A DNA stretch of 64,000 nt. Source: Bradyrhizobium sp. YR681. Its GTDB lineage: Bacteria > Pseudomonadota > Alphaproteobacteria > Rhizobiales > Xanthobacteraceae. This document shows, one piece after another, positions 25,312 through 32,860 of this stretch. A program made the translations under genes and the position numbers. The notes beneath the pieces were generated by a model. It saw nothing but the letters and a program-made list of their open reading frames with translations, was not told the origin of the DNA and did no database searches. The stretch covers positions 1 through 64,000 of the forward strand of contig NZ_AKIY01000019.1 of the NCBI RefSeq assembly GCF_000282615.1, read 5' to 3'. Numbering within the stretch: the stretch's first letter is position 1; each line of letters begins with the position of its first letter.

Positions 25312-26664
25312 ATGCCGGAGCGGCTGGGACGGCGCGGCGGGGTCTGGATTTACGTGCGCCGGCGGCCGCCGGAATTCGAAGCCGTCGAGCCGCGCGTCAA
25401 CATCCGGATCTCGACCGGGATCAAGATCAAGGACGATCGAGCCGGCGTGAAGGCCGCCCGCAAGGCCCGCCAGATCGAGATCGATCTGGAGGCCTCATGG
25501 AACGCCAGGGCCGGCCAGGGATCGCGCGACGCTGTCCTGGCGCTCGACGATGCCCGCGAGCGGGCGCGCGCCCTGGAGCTGTCCTACAAGCCGATCGAGG
25601 ACGTGGTCCGGGAATCCATCGACGACATCCACCGCCGCCTGGCCGTGCTGGAGATCGGCGACCGCCGCCACGACCCCGCGACCGTCGCGGCCGCGGTCGG
25701 CGGCGTGCCGCTGCCGCAGATCCTGTTGTCCGGCCTCGTCGCCGAATTCGAGGTGGTCCGGAAAACCCTGCTGGCGCGGTTCTCGAAAGGCCAGCGCAAG
25801 AAGTGGCGCAACGGCAAGGTCCGCGCCATCGCGCAGCTGGTCGACATTGTCGGCGACAAGGCCATCGACCGCCTCAGCCGCGACGACGCGCTGACCTTCA
25901 TGGATCATTGGGCCGACCGCGTCGTCGACGGCCAGGTCGTCGCCGAGACCGCCAACCGCAACCTCACCCACATCACCGGCATGCTGACATCCGTCGCACG
26001 CCGGCACAGGCTGCCGCTGGAACCGATCTTTGCCGGGCTGCGGCTCGAGGGCGAAGGGTCGCGGCCGCGGCCGCCGTTCTCGGCCTGGTGGATTGTCAAC
26101 CGCCTGCTCGCGCCAGGTGCGCTGGCGACCATGAACGAGGAGGAGCGCGCGGCGCTGCTGGTGATGGTCAACACCGGCGCCAGGCCGTCCGAGGTGATCA
26201 ACCTGCGCGCCGCCCATATCCGGCTCGACCACCCCATTCCGCACATCCAGGTGCGCCCCGACGAACGCGTGCTCAAGACCGAGTTTTCCTACCGCGACAT
26301 TCCGCTGGTCGGCGTCTCGCTGGAAGCGATGCGGCAATTCCCCGACGGCTTCCCGCGCTACCGCGACAATGGCGATGTGTTTTCGAAGACAGCGAACAAG
26401 TTCCTGGACGAGCACGGGCTCAAGGAAAGCGACCGGCACACGCTCTATTCGCTGCGGCACGGCTTCAAGGACCGGCTGCGCGAGACCGAGGCAGCGGACG
26501 AGCTCAAGGACGAGCTGATGGGCCACGACACCAAAAAGCCGAAATACGGCGACGGCCACGGCCTGGACCTCAAGCTGAAATATATCGAGCGGATCGCGCT
26601 GGCGCCGGGAATGCAGCTGCCGGCACCGCTGCACATGGTCGCAGCCCGGACGGCAACCGCATGA
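25312..26664 (+). CDS. phage tyrosine integrase
   Basis: 450 aa. Catalytic residues visible: R291 in NTGARPSEVINL, H376 and R382 in HTLYSLRHGFKD, H405 in MGHDTKKPKYGDGH, and a nucleophile Tyr at 412 or 424 (LKYIERI). The N-terminal part carries the arm-type and core-binding helices. The ATG at 25312 begins MPERLGRRGGVWIYVRRRPP. It catalyses prophage insertion and excision. It reads away from the left attachment site into the element. Confidence 0.93.
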   Translation: MPERLGRRGGVWIYVRRRPPEFEAVEPRVNIRISTGIKIKDDRAGVKAARKARQIEIDLEASWNARAGQGSRDAVLALDDARERARALELSYKPIEDVVRESIDDIHRRLAVLEIGDRRHDPATVAAAVGGVPLPQILLSGLVAEFEVVRKTLLARFSKGQRKKWRNGKVRAIAQLVDIVGDKAIDRLSRDDALTFMDHWADRVVDGQVVAETANRNLTHITGMLTSVARRHRLPLEPIFAGLRLEGEGSRPRPPFSAWWIVNRLLAPGALATMNEEERAALLVMVNTGARPSEVINLRAAHIRLDHPIPHIQVRPDERVLKTEFSYRDIPLVGVSLEAMRQFPDGFPRYRDNGDVFSKTANKFLDEHGLKESDRHTLYSLRHGFKDRLRETEAADELKDELMGHDTKKPKYGDGHGLDLKLKYIERIALAPGMQLPAPLHMVAARTATA

Positions 26665-26948
26665 CCGTGCGCCGGCGGACCCGCGCGATGGACACCGCAA
26701 GCCGCGGCCAGAAAATCACGCTCGGCGAGATGCGCGCAGGCATGGGCGGCACCCGCCGCCTGCTGATCTACTGCACCAATCCGCTCTGCCGCCGCATGGT
26801 CAGGCTGAGCGCGCAGGACGTCGACAGATGGCCGGACGATGTCCGCCTGTCCGACATCGAGTCCCGGCTCGCCTGCACCGCATGCGGCCAGCACAGCGCC
26901 GACGTGCGGCCCGATTTCGACGCCCCCACGATGGGCACGGGCGGCTGA
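26661..26948 (+). CDS. zinc-ribbon-like small protein
   Basis: 95 aa. Overlaps the integrase stop by ATGA, so it is translationally coupled. The C-half has CTNPLC and LACTAC, a Cys2-Cys2 zinc ribbon (YCTNPLCRRMVRLSAQDV ... SRLACTACGQHSADV). Possibly a DNA-binding partner of integration. Function unknown. Confidence 0.65.
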   Translation: MTVRRRTRAMDTASRGQKITLGEMRAGMGGTRRLLIYCTNPLCRRMVRLSAQDVDRWPDDVRLSDIESRLACTACGQHSADVRPDFDAPTMGTGG

Positions 26949-26951
26949 AGC

Positions 26952-27233
26952 ATGGGCTGGTCCGCTGCGTTCGACGCGCCGATCGCGCTGCCCGATGGCC
27001 GCGCGCTGCTGACCCTGCTTGATGCCGGCAATTACATTGCCGCCCTGCCGAAGGCGACGCAGCAAAGGCCGGAATGGCAGGCGGCAACCGAGGCCCTGCT
27101 GCTGGTCGCCGAGCGCGGCGGCGACACCATGATCGCCCGCATCGGCATGGTGCGCGCGCTCAATGCCGGCAAGCCACCGCCGGCGCCGGAGCCTCGGCGA
27201 AAGCGGGTGAAGGCGTATCGGGTTATTCGCTGA
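26952..27233 (+). CDS. phage hypothetical protein
   Basis: 93 aa, MGWSAAFDAPIALPDGRALL then LLDAGNYIAALPKATQQRPE, WQAATEALLLVAERGGDTMI. It is of a kind often seen next to integrases in rhizobial prophages. The C-tail is basic. It is the last plus-strand gene of the element and is convergent with the lysis block. Confidence 0.65.
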   Translation: MGWSAAFDAPIALPDGRALLTLLDAGNYIAALPKATQQRPEWQAATEALLLVAERGGDTMIARIGMVRALNAGKPPPAPEPRRKRVKAYRVIR

Positions 27234-27256
27234 CGAGAAGCCCGCGCCAGCAAGAT

Positions 27257-27775
27257 TCAGGGCAGCACGACGTAATAGCGCCGCCCGTTGAACCGGGGAT
27301 CGCTGCCGTCGCTCGTGGTCAGTGTGACATACCGCCAGACGTTCTCCGGAACGAGCGCCTCGAACTCGTAATTGCCGGCTGGCAACTGCACGTCGTTTTC
27401 AAACACCAGCAGCGGCGCAGGGTCTGCAAGGTAGGTCTTGGAACGCGCGAACTTGTAGGTTCGGGTACTGTAGCGTCCGTCCGCCGAGGGGTCCCAGCTG
27501 CCGAGCTGCTCCACGATCGCGCCCTTGGGAACGTTCACACGCAACGGCGAGTCACGCAGCAGCAAGAAAAGCGGCGTCCAGAAGAGCACATAAAACACGC
27601 CGACGAAGATCAGCATGATCTTGAAGCGAAACTCAAACGACTGATCCTGCGGCGCCGGAGGCGACGAGACCCGATAGTTTTGTGCGACCACGCGCAAAGC
27701 CGACGCCGAATCCGGATCGGCGTCCCTCGCCAGGTCGAGGCAGATCTTTTCCATCTCGTCGTGAGAATGCATCAT
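27257..27775 (-). CDS. phage membrane protein
   Basis: 172 aa starting MMHSHDEMEKICLDLARDAD. One or two membrane segments (IMLIFVGVFYVLFWTPLFLLL, about 60-80). The C-domain is soluble and beta-rich (YKFARSKTYLADPAPLLVFE ... FNGRRYYVVLP). Last gene of the leftward operon; the region upstream of the start is non-coding with two hairpins. Role unknown, possibly a lysogenic conversion gene. Confidence 0.6.
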   Translation of the reverse strand: MMHSHDEMEKICLDLARDADPDSASALRVVAQNYRVSSPPAPQDQSFEFRFKIMLIFVGVFYVLFWTPLFLLLRDSPLRVNVPKGAIVEQLGSWDPSADGRYSTRTYKFARSKTYLADPAPLLVFENDVQLPAGNYEFEALVPENVWRYVTLTTSDGSDPRFNGRRYYVVLP

Positions 27776-27865
27776 TCGTCCCCGCCGGGAAGAATCATAG
27801 TCGATCAACCCCCAAATGTGCAACCCGCAGTCGCAGGCATTCATCAGGACACCCCGGAACAAAGA

Positions 27866-27945
27866 GGCCCGGCGCGCCGGATCAGCGCGCCGGGCCAACC
27901 GGCCGGCTCCAGGGAGACATCCAGGGGCCGGACGGCTATCCGTCC
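27866..27945 (-). terminator. two hairpins after the Acb2-like gene
   Basis: A perfect 12-bp stem GGCCCGGCGCGC/GCGCGCCGGGCC (27866-27896), followed on the minus strand by TCTTTGTT, is preceded by CCGGACGG-CTAT-CCGTCCGG (27926-27945). They lie in the 193-bp gap between the 94-aa gene and the terminal membrane-protein gene and probably end the main late transcript. Confidence 0.6.
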
Positions 27946-27968
27946 GGGAGGCGAACGCGGACGAATTC

Positions 27969-28253
27969 TCAGGCGGTAATGTGCTTGACCGCCCACATGA
28001 CGGCCTCCTCGACGCGCTCGGCCGCGATGTTCAATTCGCGATCGAAGCAGCCGATCGCCATCGGTGCCGAGCCCTCGACCGAGGGCAGCGGCTGCAACGG
28101 CGTTCGCAGATCATTGATCAGCGCGAGAAACTCCCCGCCCTTGTCCTTGATCGCGAGCATCTGCGCTTTCTCCGCATCCGACAGGACACGATACTGGTGA
28201 CGCATCGTGTTGTTGATCACGCGCCCGTCAGAGGCGCTGCTGACATTGCTCAT
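27969..28253 (-). CDS. Acb2/Tad1-hairpin family protein (candidate anti-CBASS sponge)
   Basis: 94 aa. After a short variable N-terminus it has MRHQYRVLSDAEKAQMLAIK (residues 17-36), then a helix with GGEFLALINDL, and FDRELNIAAERVEEAVMWAV plus KHITA at the end (70-94). The HQYRxLS...EKxxMxxIKD opening and the REL...EEAVMWAVKHIT ending are hallmarks of Acb2 (DUF7681). Acb2 forms hexamers that bind cyclic di- and trinucleotides, so blocking CBASS immunity. GAGG precedes the ATG. It sits beside lysis genes, a common place for phage counter-defence. Confidence 0.8.
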   Translation of the reverse strand: MSNVSSASDGRVINNTMRHQYRVLSDAEKAQMLAIKDKGGEFLALINDLRTPLQPLPSVEGSAPMAIGCFDRELNIAAERVEEAVMWAVKHITA

Positions 28254-28295
28254 AGTTGCCTCACTTGTTGGCCGGGAAACCGCCCGGCGCGGATC

Positions 28296-28562
28296 TCAGC
28301 GACAGAACCGCTTCGCCAGCATGACCGACATGCGGCTGTACCCGCGCCCGCGCGCGAGCTGCTCGGCGACGGCCCTGCTGCCCCCAGCCTCGGCGAGCAG
28401 CGCGCGGGCGCCGGCGCAGAACGCCGGCAGATCCGAGCAGCGGAACCCCTCGCTCATGGCCGCATACCGCGCCCAGCCAAAGCAGGCATAGGGATCGACA
28501 TCGGCCGCACGCGAAGGCGCGGCCGCACACAGAGCAGCGGCCAGGATAGCCCGCCCGATCAT
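28296..28562 (-). CDS. small secreted Cys protein
   Basis: 88 aa. Signal peptide MIGRAILAAALCAAAPSRAA, then a mature part with four Cys (YACFGW, FRCSDL, AFCAGA, RFCR). It overlaps the previous gene by ATGA. Its position in the lysis block would suit a periplasmic accessory of lysis, but no spanin lipobox is visible. Function unknown. Confidence 0.6.
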   Translation of the reverse strand: MIGRAILAAALCAAAPSRAADVDPYACFGWARYAAMSEGFRCSDLPAFCAGARALLAEAGGSRAVAEQLARGRGYSRMSVMLAKRFCR

Positions 28563-28885
28563 TTGAACTTGACCGTGAAATGATCGCCGAACGCCTTCAC
28601 CAGTTGCGAGACGCCGACGACGATGCCGAGCACCACACCCCCGCCGATCCAGAGAAAGCGCCAGATCGTTCTCGACGCGGAATAGAACGCAAGCTGCTCG
28701 TTCAGCTGCTTAATCTTGTCGCCGTCGGCGCCCTTGAGAAAGTCCTTGGCCTCCGGAGACAGATCCGCGACGAAGTCGGCCGCCTCCATCATGTTCTCGC
28801 AGCGCTGGTCGGTCCACGCACTGAGCACCGCCCATTGGGCGCGGGTGATCTGAGGATATTCCGGGCGGTGGAGATCGCCCGTCAT
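28559..28885 (-). CDS. phage membrane protein, lysis block
   Basis: 108 aa: soluble N-part MTGDLHRPEYPQITRAQWAV, a helical coiled middle (DGDKIKQLNEQLAFYSASRT) and one C-terminal membrane span (FLWIGGGVVLGIVVGVSQLV). Coupled by ATGA to both neighbours. A candidate Rz-like or holin-partner protein by topology and place only. Confidence 0.6.
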   Translation of the reverse strand: MTGDLHRPEYPQITRAQWAVLSAWTDQRCENMMEAADFVADLSPEAKDFLKGADGDKIKQLNEQLAFYSASRTIWRFLWIGGGVVLGIVVGVSQLVKAFGDHFTVKFK

Positions 28886-29376
28886 CGGCTGAACGCCTTT
28901 GCCAGCACCGCGACCGCGGCCGAGGGCGGCCCGACATAGAACAGCGCCTTGAGGATCTCGTGCTCGGTGTCCTCGAAACGCCCCGGCAGCGTCGCGATGT
29001 GCCAGGAACCGACAACGTGCGGCTGCCAGTCCAGCCAGGGCAGCACGTACCATTTCATGGTCGGCACCAGCAGCCAGGCGCTGGAGTCGGCGACCACCAT
29101 CACGACATGAAATGCGAACGCCATCGCGATGACGAAACCGGCAAGCCCGAACGGTCCCCATGCCCCCTGCGACTTCTGCACGTCGGCGCGCTGTGCGCCG
29201 GCACTGGTCGCACCCTGGACGTAGCCGCCGGCAAGCTGGTTCCCGGCATCGTTTTCGTTTTTCTGCCGCGTGGTGTTGTCGGCATGGATATCGGTCACGG
29301 TCTTGCCGACCGTGCCGAACAGCATGTTGAGACCGCTCAACGCGGTGCTGCCGAGAAACCTTGCAAACCATCCCAT
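28882..29376 (-). CDS. holin-like membrane protein
   Basis: 164 aa starting MGWFARFLGSTALSGLNMLF. A hydrophilic segment (VTDIHADNTTRQKNENDAGN) is followed by one or two membrane segments (PFGLAGFVIAMAFAFHVVMV) and another hydrophobic patch. The pattern fits a proximal protein of the holin type found next to endolysin genes. GGGGAGC lies upstream. Function inferred from place and topology. Confidence 0.5.
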   Translation of the reverse strand: MGWFARFLGSTALSGLNMLFGTVGKTVTDIHADNTTRQKNENDAGNQLAGGYVQGATSAGAQRADVQKSQGAWGPFGLAGFVIAMAFAFHVVMVVADSSAWLLVPTMKWYVLPWLDWQPHVVGSWHIATLPGRFEDTEHEILKALFYVGPPSAAVAVLAKAFSR

Positions 29377-29380
29377 GGCG

Positions 29381-29863
29381 CTAGCTCCCCGACACCAGGC
29401 GGACGGCCTGGTCCTTGGCGGCATCGGCCTGCGCGACTGCCGCCGAGGCCGCCACGCTCAGATTGGCATCCGACGCTGCAACCAGCTCGAGCGGCTTGGT
29501 GGTCTGCGCCCGCAGCCAGGTAATGACGCGACCGAGAAACGCGAGGAAGGCCGTCACGGCCAGGCCACGCATATCGGGCGGGATCGCCAGCGCGTCGAGC
29601 GCGCGCGTCGTGAGCGGCGTCAGGTCCAGCGACGTCACGAAGGTGGCCGCACTGTCATAGACGGTCACGAACAGCCCGCCGAATTCGAGCAGTCGCCCGA
29701 CGAGGATGGTTTCGGATTTCTTGTAGAGCCGCAGCTCGATCGGCTCGATCCAGGCAAAGAAGCCGCTCGCCCATGCCTGGCACTTCAGCCAGGGCCGCAA
29801 CCACAACGCATAGACCAGCGCCAGAACGACGAGCGCGAACAGGACAGCAGTAAACAGCGTCAC
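29381..29863 (-). CDS. phage membrane protein
   Basis: 160 aa. N-terminal membrane span TLFTAVLFALVVLALVYALW, an amphipathic middle (LLEFGGLFVTVYDSAATFVT), a second hydrophobic stretch (LAVTAFLAFLGRVITWLRA) and an Ala-rich C-tail. The start is a GTG at 29863 with AGGAGG ahead. Part of the lysis block; may act as holin or antiholin. Confidence 0.55.
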   Translation of the reverse strand: MTLFTAVLFALVVLALVYALWLRPWLKCQAWASGFFAWIEPIELRLYKKSETILVGRLLEFGGLFVTVYDSAATFVTSLDLTPLTTRALDALAIPPDMRGLAVTAFLAFLGRVITWLRAQTTKPLELVAASDANLSVAASAAVAQADAAKDQAVRLVSGS

Positions 29864-29872
29864 GGTAGCCTC

Positions 29873-30436
29873 CTAATTGACGGGATGATAGGTGCGGAAC
29901 ACGATGTCCCAGAGCGGCGACGACACGCCGTAATTGCCGCGGCCGCCGCGATGGTGGCCGCGATGCAGCCGCAGCATCAGCGCGCCATAGCGGCCAAAGC
30001 CGCGGGCGCCGTTGTGGTGCATGCAAACATGGATGACGCAGTAAAACAGATAGCCGAGCATCAGCCCCGCGGTCAGCACGGACGCCAGATCCCAGCCGAC
30101 CACGACGGCCAGGCCGCAGCAGATCAGGGCGAAACTCGCAAGACTCCCCCAGCTGGCGACGCCGATCATGTCCTTGGGCAGCGCGTGGTGCAGATCGTGC
30201 ATCGCGGCGAAGCGGTTCGCCCCATGGAAGACGCTGCGATGAATCCAGTATTCCGCCAGGGTCCAGGCGAACATTCCGGCGGCGAGCGCCGCCAGCAGCA
30301 CAGGCCAGGGAAGACCGCGCCACAGCGCGCCCGCAAGCAACAACAGCGCTGCGGGCGGCACCAGGACGAAGTCAGCGAAATAGCCGAGACGCGACAGATC
30401 GAACGCGCGCGGCAAGCCGGCGTGAGGATTTGGCAT
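29873..30436 (-). CDS. fatty acid hydroxylase / sterol desaturase family protein
   Basis: 187 aa with four membrane segments and the eight-His di-iron signature: HRSVFH (66-71), HDLHH (80-84), HVCMHH (136-141) and HRGHH (158-162). The last is followed by NYGVSSPLWDIVFRTYHP, typical of PF04116. Members hydroxylate or desaturate membrane lipid chains. It lies between the endolysin and holin-like genes on the same strand, which is unusual for this enzyme class. It may alter host lipids in lysogens or prepare membranes for lysis; both are inference. Confidence 0.85.
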   Translation of the reverse strand: MPNPHAGLPRAFDLSRLGYFADFVLVPPAALLLLAGALWRGLPWPVLLAALAAGMFAWTLAEYWIHRSVFHGANRFAAMHDLHHALPKDMIGVASWGSLASFALICCGLAVVVGWDLASVLTAGLMLGYLFYCVIHVCMHHNGARGFGRYGALMLRLHRGHHRGGRGNYGVSSPLWDIVFRTYHPVN

Positions 30437-30464
30437 TGTGATGCTTTCGTGAGTTGAGGGGCCG

Positions 30465-31328
30465 CTACCAGATCGCCTCGATCGCGCGCGTCTTGCGGCT
30501 GATCAGGACGGTCGCGGCGATGGCGATGGCGACGGCCACGCCGATGACGCTGTAGGTCGCGATGGACGGCACCACCGGCGTCGACGAGGCTTGCGTTCCG
30601 GACGTCGTCTTGCCGGCCTCGGCGGCACCGCTGCCGACGCCGACCGTCGCGGCACCCGCACGCGTCTTGCGCGCGCCCTTGGTGGCATCGAGCACGATCG
30701 ACGCCGGCGGCTTCTCCGTGGCGCGCGCCGGCGCCCCGGCCGGCGCAAACACGATGCTGGAATCCAGCTTCTGCATCGCGATCAGCAGCGCAGCGCAGCC
30801 AATCTGCTGATCCACGAAGTCGGGATCGAGCACGCCATCGCGGACGAACTTGCCCTTGATGTACTGATTGGTCTTGGACCAGAGATAGGGCGACGGCATG
30901 TTGCGCACGAAATAGCCGACGCCGTTGTATTTCATCAGGATCGTTAGGGCGCCGCCGATCGACCAGTCCCGCCAGCGCCCCGCGAACGGTGCGCAATCGA
31001 CCAGGGCATCATGGGCGGCCGCCTCCCAGCTGGTGAACGGGCCCCTGCCCTTCGGCACGTTGCGCGACGGCGCCGACCAGGCATCGCCCTGCGCGATCGA
31101 CCGCTTGAAGCCGGGGTCGGCGCCGGCCTCGCGCTCCTTGATGATGCCGACGATGTACCACGGTACGCCCTCGGCCTTCTCCACCGCCTTGAACCGCGCC
31201 CTGTTGACCGGCGCGCACAGCCGCGCCGCAGTCTCGTCGATCGACGCCTGCCATTTGGCATCGACGCGAACATTTGCCCACCGCTCGGTGCAGTCCGCGA
31301 TCATCGCGGCATTGGTCGCTTTCGCCAT
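30465..31328 (-). CDS. phage endolysin, lysozyme-like, with C-terminal membrane segment
   Basis: 287 aa. The N-domain (1-185) is of the lysozyme-family type (COG5526): VPWYIVGIIKEREAGADPGF contains the likely catalytic Glu, with QGDAWSAPSRNVPKGRGPF, YNGVGYF and SPYLWSKTNQY. A low-complexity Ala/Thr/Pro linker (~200-255) leads to a membrane helix (TYSVIGVAVAIAIAATVLIS) and a short basic end. A strong AGGAGGCGAAT precedes the ATG. The anchored C-terminus differs from signal-anchor-release endolysins, where the helix is N-terminal. Confidence 0.82.
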   Translation of the reverse strand: MAKATNAAMIADCTERWANVRVDAKWQASIDETAARLCAPVNRARFKAVEKAEGVPWYIVGIIKEREAGADPGFKRSIAQGDAWSAPSRNVPKGRGPFTSWEAAAHDALVDCAPFAGRWRDWSIGGALTILMKYNGVGYFVRNMPSPYLWSKTNQYIKGKFVRDGVLDPDFVDQQIGCAALLIAMQKLDSSIVFAPAGAPARATEKPPASIVLDATKGARKTRAGAATVGVGSGAAEAGKTTSGTQASSTPVVPSIATYSVIGVAVAIAIAATVLISRKTRAIEAIW

Positions 31329-31353
31329 ATTCGCCTCCTGTGATTGTGATGAT

Positions 31354-32835
31354 TCAGCGGAACACGCGCCAGCCGGTCGTGGTCAGCACGAAATTGTTGG
31401 AGCCGACGCCGTTGCCGGTCGCATGGATCTGCCGCGAGGTGTCCGTCAGCACGTTGACGACCGAATAGCTGTCGATGTTGGCGACGATCACGCTGGCCGT
31501 GACGTTGCCGGACGGCGTGCCCGGCGTCTGGCTATTGCCGAGCGGCGAGTGCACCACGACGAATGCCCCCGTCGACGACGACCGGAAATTCATCTCCACA
31601 TGCGCCATGACGCTGACACCGGGCGGCACGCTGAGCGCATAGTTTGCGTTCGGCGTCGTCGCCGTGAGGTTGACGTCCGGGGCCGGAACGTCCCAGATGA
31701 ATTCATCGCCGATCTGGTAAAACCGCGTCCAGTTGTTGGAGGCGTCGGTCTTGATGCCGCCGAGCCAGCGCTTTTCCGTGTAGGCGGCCGGGATGTTGCC
31801 GACACCGGCGGCGCATCCGGTCCCGAACGTCGCCGTGATGCAGGCGTCGACGACGCCGGTATCCGGGCGCTTGATCAGATAGACGTGATACCAGCTCGAG
31901 ACTGCGATCGTGCCAGTGTCGAGACCGCCACTGTTATGCCCGACCGCCCATGACCCGGTATGCTTGTTAAGCGCCGACGTCAGCTTCATCAGGTCGACAT
32001 TGCCGCTGTCGGTCGCAGCCCCCACCGCGATCGTCACCGTCGACGAGGCCACCGCCGTCGACAGCGTCAGTCCGCCGATGTGGTTGGCGATGCTGGCGAC
32101 GTCGATCTGCAAATCGTTCGAGGAATTGGTCAGGCCATGACTGAGCGTCAGCACACCGGTACGGCCGGCAACCGAATTCACCACAGTGCCGACCAGCGGC
32201 ACGTAGGACACCACGCGCCAATTGCCGGAGCCGAGATAGATCGCCTCGGCGACGTCGCCTGCGGCAACAATGATGCTGCCGGCGCCCGGCAGGATCATGC
32301 TGGTCGCATTGTAGGTCAGCGTCAGCGCGCCGGAGAAGACCAGCGTCTTGCGCTGACCTGCGACGCAGGACGAGCCGAACGAGGTGATGGTGGTGGTGCC
32401 GGTCACGGTCTGCACGGACTGCGGCGATGTGCAGAGGTTGGTCGTCGACGCCGAGGCGACACTTGCGGTGCCGCCGCCGACCGGCGGCGACCACAGGCCG
32501 TTGGCGACGTCGAGCACACCCTCGACGGCCCAACCCGAACCCGTGTAGCGCTTGAGGATCTTGAGTGTCGACGAGGTGGTGTCGAGCCAGCACTGCCCTT
32601 CGACCGGAGCGCCGCCAAGCGCGTTGGTCGGCGCCACGTTGCCGGAGTTGCAGGTGTTGAGCGCGTTGAGCGCGGCGTTGATGTTGTTCTGCTCGGTCAG
32701 GCCGTTGAACACGCCCGTGGTCGGCAGCGACAGCGAGCTCTGCGCGGCGCGACCTTGCGGCGCCGGCAGCAACAGGAGAGCAGCGATCAGCACGCCGGCA
32801 AGACACGCCGACGCACTACCAAGACGGTAGCGCAT
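31354..32835 (-). CDS. fibre-like phage protein with signal peptide
   Basis: 493 aa. A clear hydrophobic signal (LAGVLIAALLLLPAPQGRAA) precedes QSSLSLPTTGVFNGLTEQNN, a typical phage tail-fibre opening (NINAALNALNTCNSG; QCWLDTTSSTLKILKRYTG). Long Ser/Thr/Gly/Ala-rich beta regions and a C-terminal part with VSVMAHVEMNFRSSSTGAFV follow. It lies directly downstream of the tip-attachment gene. The ATG at 32835 has GAGG; an ATG at 32847 is in frame. A Sec signal on a tail protein is odd. Confidence 0.75.
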   Translation of the reverse strand: MRYRLGSASACLAGVLIAALLLLPAPQGRAAQSSLSLPTTGVFNGLTEQNNINAALNALNTCNSGNVAPTNALGGAPVEGQCWLDTTSSTLKILKRYTGSGWAVEGVLDVANGLWSPPVGGGTASVASASTTNLCTSPQSVQTVTGTTTITSFGSSCVAGQRKTLVFSGALTLTYNATSMILPGAGSIIVAAGDVAEAIYLGSGNWRVVSYVPLVGTVVNSVAGRTGVLTLSHGLTNSSNDLQIDVASIANHIGGLTLSTAVASSTVTIAVGAATDSGNVDLMKLTSALNKHTGSWAVGHNSGGLDTGTIAVSSWYHVYLIKRPDTGVVDACITATFGTGCAAGVGNIPAAYTEKRWLGGIKTDASNNWTRFYQIGDEFIWDVPAPDVNLTATTPNANYALSVPPGVSVMAHVEMNFRSSSTGAFVVVHSPLGNSQTPGTPSGNVTASVIVANIDSYSVVNVLTDTSRQIHATGNGVGSNNFVLTTTGWRVFR

Positions 32836-32860
32836 GATGGACCTCATGGGGTTGTGGTGG

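Noticed and set aside
25495..26700. 401-aa minus-strand frame across the integrase
   Set aside because: Shadow of the integrase gene; the plus-strand frame has all catalytic residues.
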